The notes under the pieces were generated by a model. The model worked only from the letters and a program-made list of their open reading frames with translations. It was not told the DNA's origin and did no database searches. This document shows positions 1 to 7,674 of a stretch of 33,571 nt of DNA, piece by piece. Position numbers and translations under genes: made by a program. Position 1 is the first letter of the stretch; each line of letters starts with the position of its first letter. This DNA is from Candidatus Nitrosopumilus sp. GTDB taxonomy: Archaea > Thermoproteota > Nitrososphaeria > Nitrososphaerales > Nitrosopumilaceae. Location of the stretch: NCBI GenBank assembly GCA_014384555.1, contig JACNFR010000048.1, positions 1 through 33,571 of the forward strand, given 5' to 3'.

Positions 1-192
1 GTAGTTGCCAGACTCAATTGTTGGCACAGTGTTGGTTTGGTCGGTCTGGTAAGACATACAAAATGAATGGAATTGTTCTAGAGTGCATGTTGCACAATCA
101 TTACAAATCATACTAGTAGGTTTGAAACATTCAGAACATTTAGTGTTCTGAGACAATTTCCCACCACAGTTTCGGCATGATTCATCAGGCAA
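1..192 (-). CDS. Partial zinc-ribbon-like hypothetical protein (runs off the left edge; probable TTG start at 192)
   Basis: Reverse-strand frame LPDESCRNCGGKLSQNTKCSECFKPTSMICNDCATC... is open to the window edge and has CxxC pairs; an in-frame stop lies shortly upstream of the TTG. Confidence 0.5.
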   Translation of the reverse strand, partial: MPDESCRNCGGKLSQNTKCSECFKPTSMICNDCATCTLEQFHSFCMSYQTDQTNTVPTIESGNY

Positions 193-302
193 TTCTATTC
201 AAAAAGAATTATTGGAAATTGAATATAAGAGACACGAAGAAGTTGTTCATATCAAAGATCAGTAGGACGAAGATTATATTGAAATAAAAAATACTCTAAA
301 AC

Positions 303-932
303 ATGGATGGAGTTAGAAAAACTTTTGATGAATGGGCTCAAAATGGAAGAGCAGAATTAATGGAAATAGAACATGGTAGAAATGTTCTAAAATTTTTAAA
401 AACAATACAGTTTGATAAACCATTTACATTTCTAGATGTTGGATGTGGTAATGGATGGGTAGTAAGAAAAATTGTAAAAGAGAAAAATTGTAAAAAAGCA
501 ATAGGTATTGATAAAAGTAAAAAAATGATCATTCAATCTAAAAAAAAGATAGACAGTAAAAAAGAAGAATTTTTTCATACAGACATAGAGTCAATGAAAT
601 ACAAAGGAAAATTTAATTTCATTTTTTCTATGGAGTCGCTATATTATGCAGATTCAATTGAAAAAGCATTAGAAAAAATATACAAATTACTAAAACCAGG
701 TGGAAAATTTTTCTGCGGCACTGACTTTTACACAGATAATAAAGCAACATCCAGATGGGCCGGAATAATGAAAATTCAGATGCATCTTCATTCAAAAAAA
801 GAATGGAAAACACTTTTCCAAAATGCAGGATTTGATGTTAAAACAAAGCATGTGAAAGATTTGAAAAATAAGAAAAAATGGAAACGAGAGTATGGAACTC
901 TATTCATAACAGGCACGAAACCTGAAAGGTAA
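303..932 (+). CDS. Class I SAM-dependent methyltransferase
   Basis: FLDVGCGNGWVVRKI motif I and a KLLKPGGKFF post-motif typical of UbiE/Methyltransf_11 families. Confidence 0.85.
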   Translation: MDGVRKTFDEWAQNGRAELMEIEHGRNVLKFLKTIQFDKPFTFLDVGCGNGWVVRKIVKEKNCKKAIGIDKSKKMIIQSKKKIDSKKEEFFHTDIESMKYKGKFNFIFSMESLYYADSIEKALEKIYKLLKPGGKFFCGTDFYTDNKATSRWAGIMKIQMHLHSKKEWKTLFQNAGFDVKTKHVKDLKNKKKWKREYGTLFITGTKPER

Positions 933-959
933 TACTCAAATTCATTAACAGATTACAAA

Positions 960-1252
960 GGTCATGTGAGCTGGAGCACGACACGCTGCTACGGCAGAGG
1001 AAACTCCTCCCTCCAAACAGGAAATGTGATCTGGAGATAGATAATCAGAGATGGTTGGCAACGGAGCAGAAAAGAATCCAATATGGCGCACTATGATGGC
1101 AAAACCTGAGGTTTCCATAAAAGGAATGAAAAAGACGACCCACATGGAGCAAAGCCAAACAGAACTTAAAGTTCCTGTACTAGGTTCAGGTAGGCTGCAA
1201 AGCGAAATATCGTGAAAACAGAAGGAGGGTTACTCCCAGCACACATACTTTT
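960..1252 (+). ncRNA. rnpB: Archaeal RNase P RNA
   Basis: CR-I/P4-like GCAGAGGAAACTCCTCCCTCC, and CR-V-like ACAGAAGGAGGGTTAC near the 3' end. The ends pair (ATGTGaGCTGGAG at 964-976 with CTCCCAGCaCACAT at 1233-1246), followed by a T-rich tract (CTTTTTCT). Boundaries are approximate. Confidence 0.85.
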
Positions 1253-1306
1253 TCTAATAAGAAATAAACCAATACCTAAATAATATTAAAAGTATGAAAA
1301 TATGAA

Positions 1307-1405
1307 ATGGTGAAAAGAATACAATGTCCACATTGTAAAAAACACCTTGCAGGCAAAGGACACTTAGAAAGACATGTCAGAACAGTCCACAAAGTACAAA
1401 GTTAA
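1307..1405 (+). CDS. 32-aa single C2H2 zinc-finger mini-protein
   Basis: ATG...TAA encodes MVKRIQCPHCKKHLAGKGHLERHVRTVHKVQS; spacing C-x2-C-x12-H-x4-H matches the TFIIIA-type finger. Below the ORF-track length cutoff. Confidence 0.6.
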   Translation: MVKRIQCPHCKKHLAGKGHLERHVRTVHKVQS

Positions 1406-1417
1406 AGATTTTAAAAA

Positions 1418-1561
1418 TTATTTCAAGCCTTTTTCTAGAATCTCATTAACAATTCTCGAAAAGCTTACAGTTGAAGAGGTCTCTTTAATTTTTTTTGCTT
1501 GAATTACCCTAAGTTTTTTTGCAATTTCACTATTCAGCATTATAGTAAGCCTCTCAGACAT
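1418..1561 (-). CDS. 47-aa ribbon-helix-helix (CopG/Arc-like) protein
   Basis: Reverse-strand ATG...TAA encodes MSERLTIMLNSEIAKKLRVIQAKKIKETSSTVSFSRIVNEILEKGLK: N-terminal beta strand followed by two helices typical of RHH_1. Missing from the ORF track. Confidence 0.65.
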   Translation of the reverse strand: MSERLTIMLNSEIAKKLRVIQAKKIKETSSTVSFSRIVNEILEKGLK

Positions 1562-1671
1562 ATCAAAATATTTGAAATGCAGGTATATTATCAAGAACTA
1601 ATTTTATTTCTTAACAAAAAGATCAAAGAAACCAGAATATTGCCAATTATGGGAATAAGGTTTGAAAAAGA

Positions 1672-3036
1672 CTAACTCATTGAACTAACTTGTTCTTTGC
1701 AAATATCAGCACCACATTTGCATGTTCCATCACAAAGGCATGCACCTTGCATTGCACAGTCACATTCAGAACCCATTTCTAAAGAGGCTGCACATCCACA
1801 TGCTGCTTCATCTTGTGTAGAAGGAGTTGTTTGTGGTGGAGGACTCTGCGATTGTTCTGCTTCGTAAACATTACGTGTTTGCTGATAATCCTGATCATCT
1901 TTGAGTTGTGCCTCACCCCTATTGGTTTGATAGCCACCTGAAGAAGCACTAGTTTGATAACCTACCAATCTATTTGGGTCAATTCCTTGCTGACCTTGTT
2001 GTTCATTTTTGAGTGATCTGCTACTAACAAAGAAAAATGCAATACCTGCAACAGCTGCTAAACCAGCCATTCCATAAACGATCATTACTGGAAAATCACC
2101 AGTAGAAGTAGTCATGAAATCCTCAGGAGGAGTTGGAGTAACACCTGCAATTTCAACTTCATCTAAAACATCTAAAGCACCAAATCCAATTGTGGCCAAG
2201 TTACCTTGATCAGATGATTGAACACTTCTAACAATATACAGTTGATCAGCCATTACTTCAGCTTCAAAGACTCTTTCAACTTGTCTTCCTTCTCTAATAC
2301 TACTTTCACCCATAGTCCATGTAGATACAACAAATCCTGCAATTTCTTCATTAAGACCAAAAGTTCCAGCATCTACATTGATTCCAGTAGGATCAAACAA
2401 AAAGTGCCAGTTAGTTAATGGTTGTTCTAAAATAAAATCTGCATTAATGAGATGTTTTCCTAAAACTTCTTCAGCTTCAGTACCGGCAAAGAAAGTATAG
2501 GCTTCAGGTTCATGATCTCTTAAAATGTTAATTGGAATATTAATTTCAATACCGTCAATGTTGATTTCTTTATCAGTAGTTAGTCCTCTCCATCCCAAAT
2601 CTACCAATGTTCTTTGAGAATCTTTTGTAATAACATAATCACTCAAGGTGCCTTGTAAAATAACACGATAGTCAATTGAAGTGTTGATGTTTCTAGCTTT
2701 AAGGTGAAAATCATAAGATACATTCAAGTCAGAAATTTGTGCTTGACTCCCATCATTTGCAATTCCACGATTCAATTCCTCCATCAATGCTTTGACACCA
2801 GGATTTGATGAATCAGCAGTTCCAGATACAGTCCATTCTTTTCCTTTTAATTCGTCAAAGAGATTTCCGCCATTGGGATATTCAATAAAGACAGTTTTCT
2901 GATAATTCATTTTGAATGGAGATGTTTCAGCATTAGGATTAATTCTAGCGTCTAATTGGGCTGCCCAAACAGGAGTACTAGTACCAACAACAATGAGAGT
3001 TGCTAGCAAAACAGACATAATTACAGCCCGAGACAC
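1672..3036 (-). CDS. Secreted/membrane protein with signal peptide, extracellular domain, C-terminal TM helix and Cys-rich cytosolic tail
   Basis: N-terminal signal-like sequence, TM segment FPVMIVYGMAGLAAVAGIAFFFVSS, Gln-rich linker, terminal CGCAASLEMGSECDCAMQGACLCDGTCKCGADIC. Confidence 0.75.
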   Translation of the reverse strand: MSRAVIMSVLLATLIVVGTSTPVWAAQLDARINPNAETSPFKMNYQKTVFIEYPNGGNLFDELKGKEWTVSGTADSSNPGVKALMEELNRGIANDGSQAQISDLNVSYDFHLKARNINTSIDYRVILQGTLSDYVITKDSQRTLVDLGWRGLTTDKEINIDGIEINIPINILRDHEPEAYTFFAGTEAEEVLGKHLINADFILEQPLTNWHFLFDPTGINVDAGTFGLNEEIAGFVVSTWTMGESSIREGRQVERVFEAEVMADQLYIVRSVQSSDQGNLATIGFGALDVLDEVEIAGVTPTPPEDFMTTSTGDFPVMIVYGMAGLAAVAGIAFFFVSSRSLKNEQQGQQGIDPNRLVGYQTSASSGGYQTNRGEAQLKDDQDYQQTRNVYEAEQSQSPPPQTTPSTQDEAACGCAASLEMGSECDCAMQGACLCDGTCKCGADICKEQVSSMS

Positions 3037-3152
3037 GAGTAAAATCCATGAAAAAGCAGTAATAAACTTATCCTAATTATTCAGATCGCGGGTTTTTGAA
3101 AAAGTAATATTGAGTGTTATTAGTCAGATATTCAGTTTTAGAGGAATATGAT

Positions 3153-4073
3153 ATGATTACAGTCTTAGCAGGTGGAACAGGTTCGGTAAAGCTAGTCCGA
3201 GGATTAGTTGCCCAAGAATCCAAAGTCAATGTTATCAGTAATGTAGGAGACAATTATTGGCTATACGGACTTTATGTTTGCCCAGATATTGATACCATCG
3301 TATACGGATTAGCAGATTTACTTGATCAAGAAAGAGGATGGGGTATGAAAAAAGACACATTCAACTTTTTGCGTCAAATGGAAGTTTTTGGTGAAGAGAC
3401 ATGGTTCAGAGTAGGAGATAGAGATGCTGCAACTCATTTGATCAGAACTAACATGCTGAAAAATGGAAAGAATCTAAGTGACATTACAAAATGGATGTGT
3501 GAGAAATTTGCAGTCAGTGCAAACATTATACCAGTTACAGACAACAGTATCGAGACAAGAATCACCACAGACAAAGGAGAATTACATTTACAAGAATATC
3601 ACGTCAAACATAGAGGCAAAGACCCAATTGAAGGAATTCAATATATCGGAGCAGATAAAGCTCGTCCAAATCCTGAAGCAGTGAATGCAATCCATGATGC
3701 AGACATGGTAATTCTAGCACCAGGAAATCCATTAACATCAATTGGACCAATGCTTCAGATTAAAGGAATTAGAAAAGAATTATCAAAAATAAAGAAAAAA
3801 GTAGTTGCAGTAAGTCCCCTGATTGGAGATGATGCAATTAGCGGACCGGCAGCAAAATACATGCAGGCTGCAGGAATTGAATCAAACGCCTATGGATTAG
3901 CAAAAATGTATTCAGATGTATGTGCAAATATCATCGTGGATAATAAAGACAAGATGTTAGTAAAGAAAATTCAAAGTCTAGATATGAAAGTGTTTGAAAC
4001 AAAAATCACCATGAAAAATAAAATAGCAGAAGATGCATTGGCAAATTTCATTTTAAAACAAGTACACGTATAA
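3153..4073 (+). CDS. cofD: 2-phospho-L-lactate transferase (coenzyme F420 biosynthesis)
   Basis: MITVLAGGTGSVKLVRGL N-terminus and SNVGDNYWLYGLYVCPDIDT typical of CofD. The 3114 start in the ORF track appears too long; ATG at 3153 preferred. Confidence 0.93.
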   Translation: MITVLAGGTGSVKLVRGLVAQESKVNVISNVGDNYWLYGLYVCPDIDTIVYGLADLLDQERGWGMKKDTFNFLRQMEVFGEETWFRVGDRDAATHLIRTNMLKNGKNLSDITKWMCEKFAVSANIIPVTDNSIETRITTDKGELHLQEYHVKHRGKDPIEGIQYIGADKARPNPEAVNAIHDADMVILAPGNPLTSIGPMLQIKGIRKELSKIKKKVVAVSPLIGDDAISGPAAKYMQAAGIESNAYGLAKMYSDVCANIIVDNKDKMLVKKIQSLDMKVFETKITMKNKIAEDALANFILKQVHV

Positions 4074-4074
4074 T

Positions 4075-4713
4075 TTGAAAATAGCAGCAATTATCCCCGT
4101 GAAGACTTTCTCTAAAGCGAAAACACGTCTAGATTTATCTCCACAACAAGTCGAAGAATTATGCAAAGTCATGTTAGATGAAATTTTGCACACATTATCA
4201 ATATCTCCTCAAATTGAAAAAACAATAATGATAACAAAAGAAGAAAAAGCAATCAAAATCGGAGAAAAATATAACACAATTACAATAAAGGATGAAAAAG
4301 AAGAGAGCGTCAATAGTGCAGTTGCATTGGCAGACAAGTATCTTTTAGAGAATAACTTTGATGCCTCAATTGTATTTCCTCAAGACATCCCATTTATCAA
4401 AACCCAAGACATTGATTTTATGCTAAACTACAAAATGCATCCAAATTTTGCAATCATAGTCCCATCCAGAAGATTTGATGGAACAAACGCATTGGCAAGA
4501 ATGCCAATAGATTTGATGGAGACACATTATGATGAAGATAGTTATAAAATCCACATGAACACGGCAAAAGAACACACACTCAATGTCGCCATGGTATTTG
4601 TGAAAAGAATAATGTGGGATGTCGACAATATGGAAGATGTGAAATTCCTGTTAGAACAAAATGAAAAACCAGAAATTTCAGAAAAAATTAGAAAAATATT
4701 AGAATTAAACTAG
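4075..4713 (+). CDS. cofC: 2-phospho-L-lactate guanylyltransferase (TTG start)
   Basis: AAIIPVKTFSKAKTRL nucleotidyltransferase motif and immediate adjacency to cofD. Confidence 0.9.
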   Translation: MKIAAIIPVKTFSKAKTRLDLSPQQVEELCKVMLDEILHTLSISPQIEKTIMITKEEKAIKIGEKYNTITIKDEKEESVNSAVALADKYLLENNFDASIVFPQDIPFIKTQDIDFMLNYKMHPNFAIIVPSRRFDGTNALARMPIDLMETHYDEDSYKIHMNTAKEHTLNVAMVFVKRIMWDVDNMEDVKFLLEQNEKPEISEKIRKILELN

Positions 4714-4828
4714 AAAATCAGGTATCAAAGATCATAATTCTTCAATTTAGGTACGAAATCAGCAACAAACTTATAAGTAATGAATTAGAAATTCTTAAAT
4801 ATTATCATAAAAGGTTTTGAGATAAAAA

Positions 4829-5737
4829 ATGGTTAAAACAAGTAATCCAAAAGACAAGTGTCCCAGATGTGCTAAAGGGTCTCTAGTTACAGACGCCAAT
4901 ACAGGCGAGAATTTTTGTGGAAAATGTGGATTTGTCATTACTGACAAGGTGGAGGAATCAGGTCCAGAATGGAGGTCATTCTCAAATGAAGGGGAAAACA
5001 AGAGCAGGGCAGGAGTTCCAACATCACTTGCCATGCACGATATGGGTTTGGCCACTGTAATCAATCCACAAAACAGAGACGCCACAGGTAAGCCGCTAAC
5101 AGCAGCAATGAAGAGCACTATTGAAAGATTAAGAACTTGGGATAGCAGGAGTCAAGTTCACGAACCAGTGGATAGAAATTTCAGACAAGCATTCAGTGAA
5201 TTAGACAGATTAAAAGATAAACTCGCAGTAGGAGATTCAGTAATAGAAAAGGCAGCATACATTTACAGAAAAGCATTAGAAAAAGGCCTAGTTAGAGGTC
5301 GCTCAATTTCAGCCTTGATTGCATCTGCACTTTATGCAGCATGTAGAGATACAGAAACACCTAGAACTCTAAAAGACATTGGTCAAGCAAGTAACATCAA
5401 ACGTAAAGATATTGCAAGATGTTATCGTCTATTACTAAGAGAATTAAATTTAAAGATGCCAGTGGTGGATCCTGTAAAATGTATTTCAAGAATAGCAAGT
5501 AAAGCAGGACTATCAGAGAAAACAAAAAGAAAAGCAACAAAGATTTTACAAACTGCCGAAGAGCAAAAAATTTCAGCAGGTAAAGACCCCATGGGATTAG
5601 CTGCGGCTGCACTTTATGTAGCATGTGTTACAAATGGGGAAAACAAAACTCAGAGAGATGTAGCAGAGGCTGCAGGAGTTACAGAAGTTACAATTAGAAA
5701 TAGATACAAGGGTTTGAAAGTAGCACTAGACCTCTAA
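4829..5737 (+). CDS. tfb: Transcription initiation factor IIB (TFB)
   Basis: N-terminal zinc ribbon CPRCAKGSLVTDANTGENFCGKCG and two cyclin-like repeats (AAALYVACVTNGENKTQRDVAEAAGVTEVTIRNRYK). Confidence 0.96.
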   Translation: MVKTSNPKDKCPRCAKGSLVTDANTGENFCGKCGFVITDKVEESGPEWRSFSNEGENKSRAGVPTSLAMHDMGLATVINPQNRDATGKPLTAAMKSTIERLRTWDSRSQVHEPVDRNFRQAFSELDRLKDKLAVGDSVIEKAAYIYRKALEKGLVRGRSISALIASALYAACRDTETPRTLKDIGQASNIKRKDIARCYRLLLRELNLKMPVVDPVKCISRIASKAGLSEKTKRKATKILQTAEEQKISAGKDPMGLAAAALYVACVTNGENKTQRDVAEAAGVTEVTIRNRYKGLKVALDL

Positions 5738-6715
5738 GTCAGATTCTTTTTTAGAATAAAATCGATTTACAACCAGAACACATATTGAAAACGCGCCAGA
5801 AATTAAAAGCAATAATTCCAAAGAAGACATCAGTGAATGTGAAAAAGCATCTTCAATGGAAATCATGTTTATCTGAGAAATAAAATTAGCATATGAGAAT
5901 ACAAAGTAATTTGTAGCCCAATGAATCAATAGAGATGCAACAAATCCATACCTGAGATACACCCAGCCAAGGATAATTCCACTGGCAGTAGCTTGTGCAA
6001 ATTTACCTTCACTCCACGAATCGCCAAAAGCAACATGGGCAAACCCGAAAAGAAGACCTACAAAAATAATCAATAGAATAGCCTTTTTGGAATCAAAAAT
6101 ATGCAAAGAGTTTGGATTCCACAAACATTTGAGGAAATATTTTGCCGAAGATTTATGAGAGTAAAGCGCAAACAAAGGAATTCCAGTCAAAATAAGACGA
6201 AATCCAAATTCTTCAATTAAAGGAGCAAGAGTGACATAAAAAAATTGTACAAGATAATTATCATCAAGAGGAGGCACAATTTCAATCCCAAACCCCTCCT
6301 GTACAAAATTAATCAAAGCTGAAATTAAAATTAAAATGGAAAACCATTTTGTAACTCCAAACATATAGTTTAGCCGAGTGTCATAGCGTCCAAATGAGAT
6401 TATTGGAGAAAGAGATTTCATGAAATCATGTTTAGGGCCCAAAATTGCAATTACAAAAAGAACAAGATACAAAGACCATAAAATGACAAATGCATCACCT
6501 ACACTGATATCAATTGGTGCTTGGTATAATTCAGTTCCAACAAAAATATCCAAATGGGTGAAAGGATATTCATAATTGATATCTCCGCCAATATCACTTT
6601 CAAAAACAACGAATATTCCAATAGGAAAAGACACGAAAAGTAAACCAAAAATAACTGAAAGTAATGCAGTGAAAGGAATTCCAATTAACTGGAGGAATCT
6701 ATTTGAATTTTGCAA
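5726..6715 (-). CDS. CPBP-family (CAAX-type) intramembrane protease-like protein
   Basis: Polytopic; PLIEEFGFRLILTG (EExxxR-like), FGFAHVAFG and HWATNYFVF motifs of the Abi/CPBP family. Confidence 0.8.
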   Translation of the reverse strand: MQNSNRFLQLIGIPFTALLSVIFGLLFVSFPIGIFVVFESDIGGDINYEYPFTHLDIFVGTELYQAPIDISVGDAFVILWSLYLVLFVIAILGPKHDFMKSLSPIISFGRYDTRLNYMFGVTKWFSILILISALINFVQEGFGIEIVPPLDDNYLVQFFYVTLAPLIEEFGFRLILTGIPLFALYSHKSSAKYFLKCLWNPNSLHIFDSKKAILLIIFVGLLFGFAHVAFGDSWSEGKFAQATASGIILGWVYLRYGFVASLLIHWATNYFVFSYANFISQINMISIEDAFSHSLMSSLELLLLISGAFSICVLVVNRFYSKKESDLEV

Positions 6716-6721
6716 TTCACT

Positions 6722-7030
6722 CTAATGCAGTTCTATAGTATCTTCTGCAAATCCCAAATGTATCAAAGTATCTTTGATAGTATCTCGGTGATCACCTTGT
6801 AGGAAGATATAGCCTTCTTTTGCAGTTCCCCCACAAGCATATTTGTTTTTGAGTTCTTTTGCAACAGTTTCTAAATTATTTAATTTAGGATCCAACCCCT
6901 CAATCATAGTGCCTTTTTTCTTAAAACGTCTAGTTTCTAATCGAATAATTATTTTAGTGCTATCTTTGGCAAGTTCACCACAAGCACACAAATCTTCTGG
7001 AAGTCCACAAGTATTACAAATTACTGCCAT
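6722..7030 (-). CDS. Translation initiation factor SUI1/aIF1
   Basis: ETRRFKKKGTMIEGL...LKNKYACGGTAKEGYIFLQGDHRDTIKDTLIHLG typical of eIF1/SUI1; N-terminal CNTCGLPEDLCAC. Confidence 0.93.
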   Translation of the reverse strand: MAVICNTCGLPEDLCACGELAKDSTKIIIRLETRRFKKKGTMIEGLDPKLNNLETVAKELKNKYACGGTAKEGYIFLQGDHRDTIKDTLIHLGFAEDTIELH

Positions 7031-7134
7031 TCGTTCGAAATAAATTCAATTATTCACACTATTAAGCCTTGTTTGCACATGATTGAAAAATGAAAAACAA
7101 ACGGATTTTTTAAACAGAAATTTAATGGTACAGT

Positions 7135-7467
7135 GTGGCAGAAGATCTCACAAAAAAAGCAGCAGAGATGTTATTACAAGGAGCAACGTTACTCAGCGAA
7201 CCATGTCCATATTGTAAAGGAGTAAGAGTGATGAAACAAGGGCAGGCACTATGCATTAGTTGTGGTCGTCAACCAGAGAAAAAAGAAATTCCAAAACAAG
7301 ATCCACCAAAAGTCACCACATCATCAATAGAAAAAATATTAGAAAAAAAGATGTATGATCTCACTAAAGAATTAGAACAAGAAAAAGATCATGAAAAACA
7401 GCAAAATATTCTCAAAACGATCAATTCCCTGTTAGAAACAATGGAAAAAGCAAAGGGAAAACAATAA
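7135..7467 (+). CDS. Sjogren's syndrome/scleroderma autoantigen 1 (SSSCA1)-like zinc-ribbon protein (GTG start)
   Basis: AAEMLLQGATLLSEPCPYCKGVRVMKQGQALCISCG typical of the Auto_anti-p27 family. Confidence 0.8.
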   Translation: MAEDLTKKAAEMLLQGATLLSEPCPYCKGVRVMKQGQALCISCGRQPEKKEIPKQDPPKVTTSSIEKILEKKMYDLTKELEQEKDHEKQQNILKTINSLLETMEKAKGKQ

Positions 7468-7502
7468 AGTTTTTATGTTAAAATCCGTGTTGTCGAATTG
7501 TA

Positions 7503-7667
7503 ATGGCAGATAAGAAATCAGCACCACTCCCAGCATCAAGTGGAGGTCTCATGAGATTCTTTGAAGATGAGACAAAGGGATTCAAAATAGATCCAAAAAT
7601 CGTAGTATCAATTCCAATTAGTTTAATTGCCATTTCATGGATAATTGATTTATTTTTAGCTCCGTGA
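7503..7667 (+). CDS. Preprotein translocase subunit Sec61beta
   Basis: 54-aa ORF MADKKSAPLPASSGGLMRFFEDETKGFKIDPKIVVSIPISLIAISWIIDLFLAP: classic archaeal Sec61beta layout (P/S-rich N-terminus, single C-terminal TM). Missing from the ORF track. Confidence 0.92.
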   Translation: MADKKSAPLPASSGGLMRFFEDETKGFKIDPKIVVSIPISLIAISWIIDLFLAP

Positions 7668-7674
7668 AGGAACA

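Noticed and set aside
151-264. Short plus-strand open stretch ending ...IQKELLEIEYKRHEEVVHIKDQ*
   Set aside because: No convincing start codon and it overlaps the minus-strand zinc-ribbon frame; considered as a gene remnant but not supportable without a search.
945-1145. 66-aa minus-strand ORF over the RNase P RNA
   Set aside because: Overlaps conserved RNase P RNA motifs and shows no protein-like signature; spurious.
2218-2418. ORF antisense to the Cys-rich membrane protein gene
   Set aside because: Low-complexity antisense translation of a well-supported CDS.
4769-4778. 10-bp palindrome ACTTATAAGT upstream of tfb
   Set aside because: Short and AT-rich; more simply explained as a TATA-like promoter element or chance.
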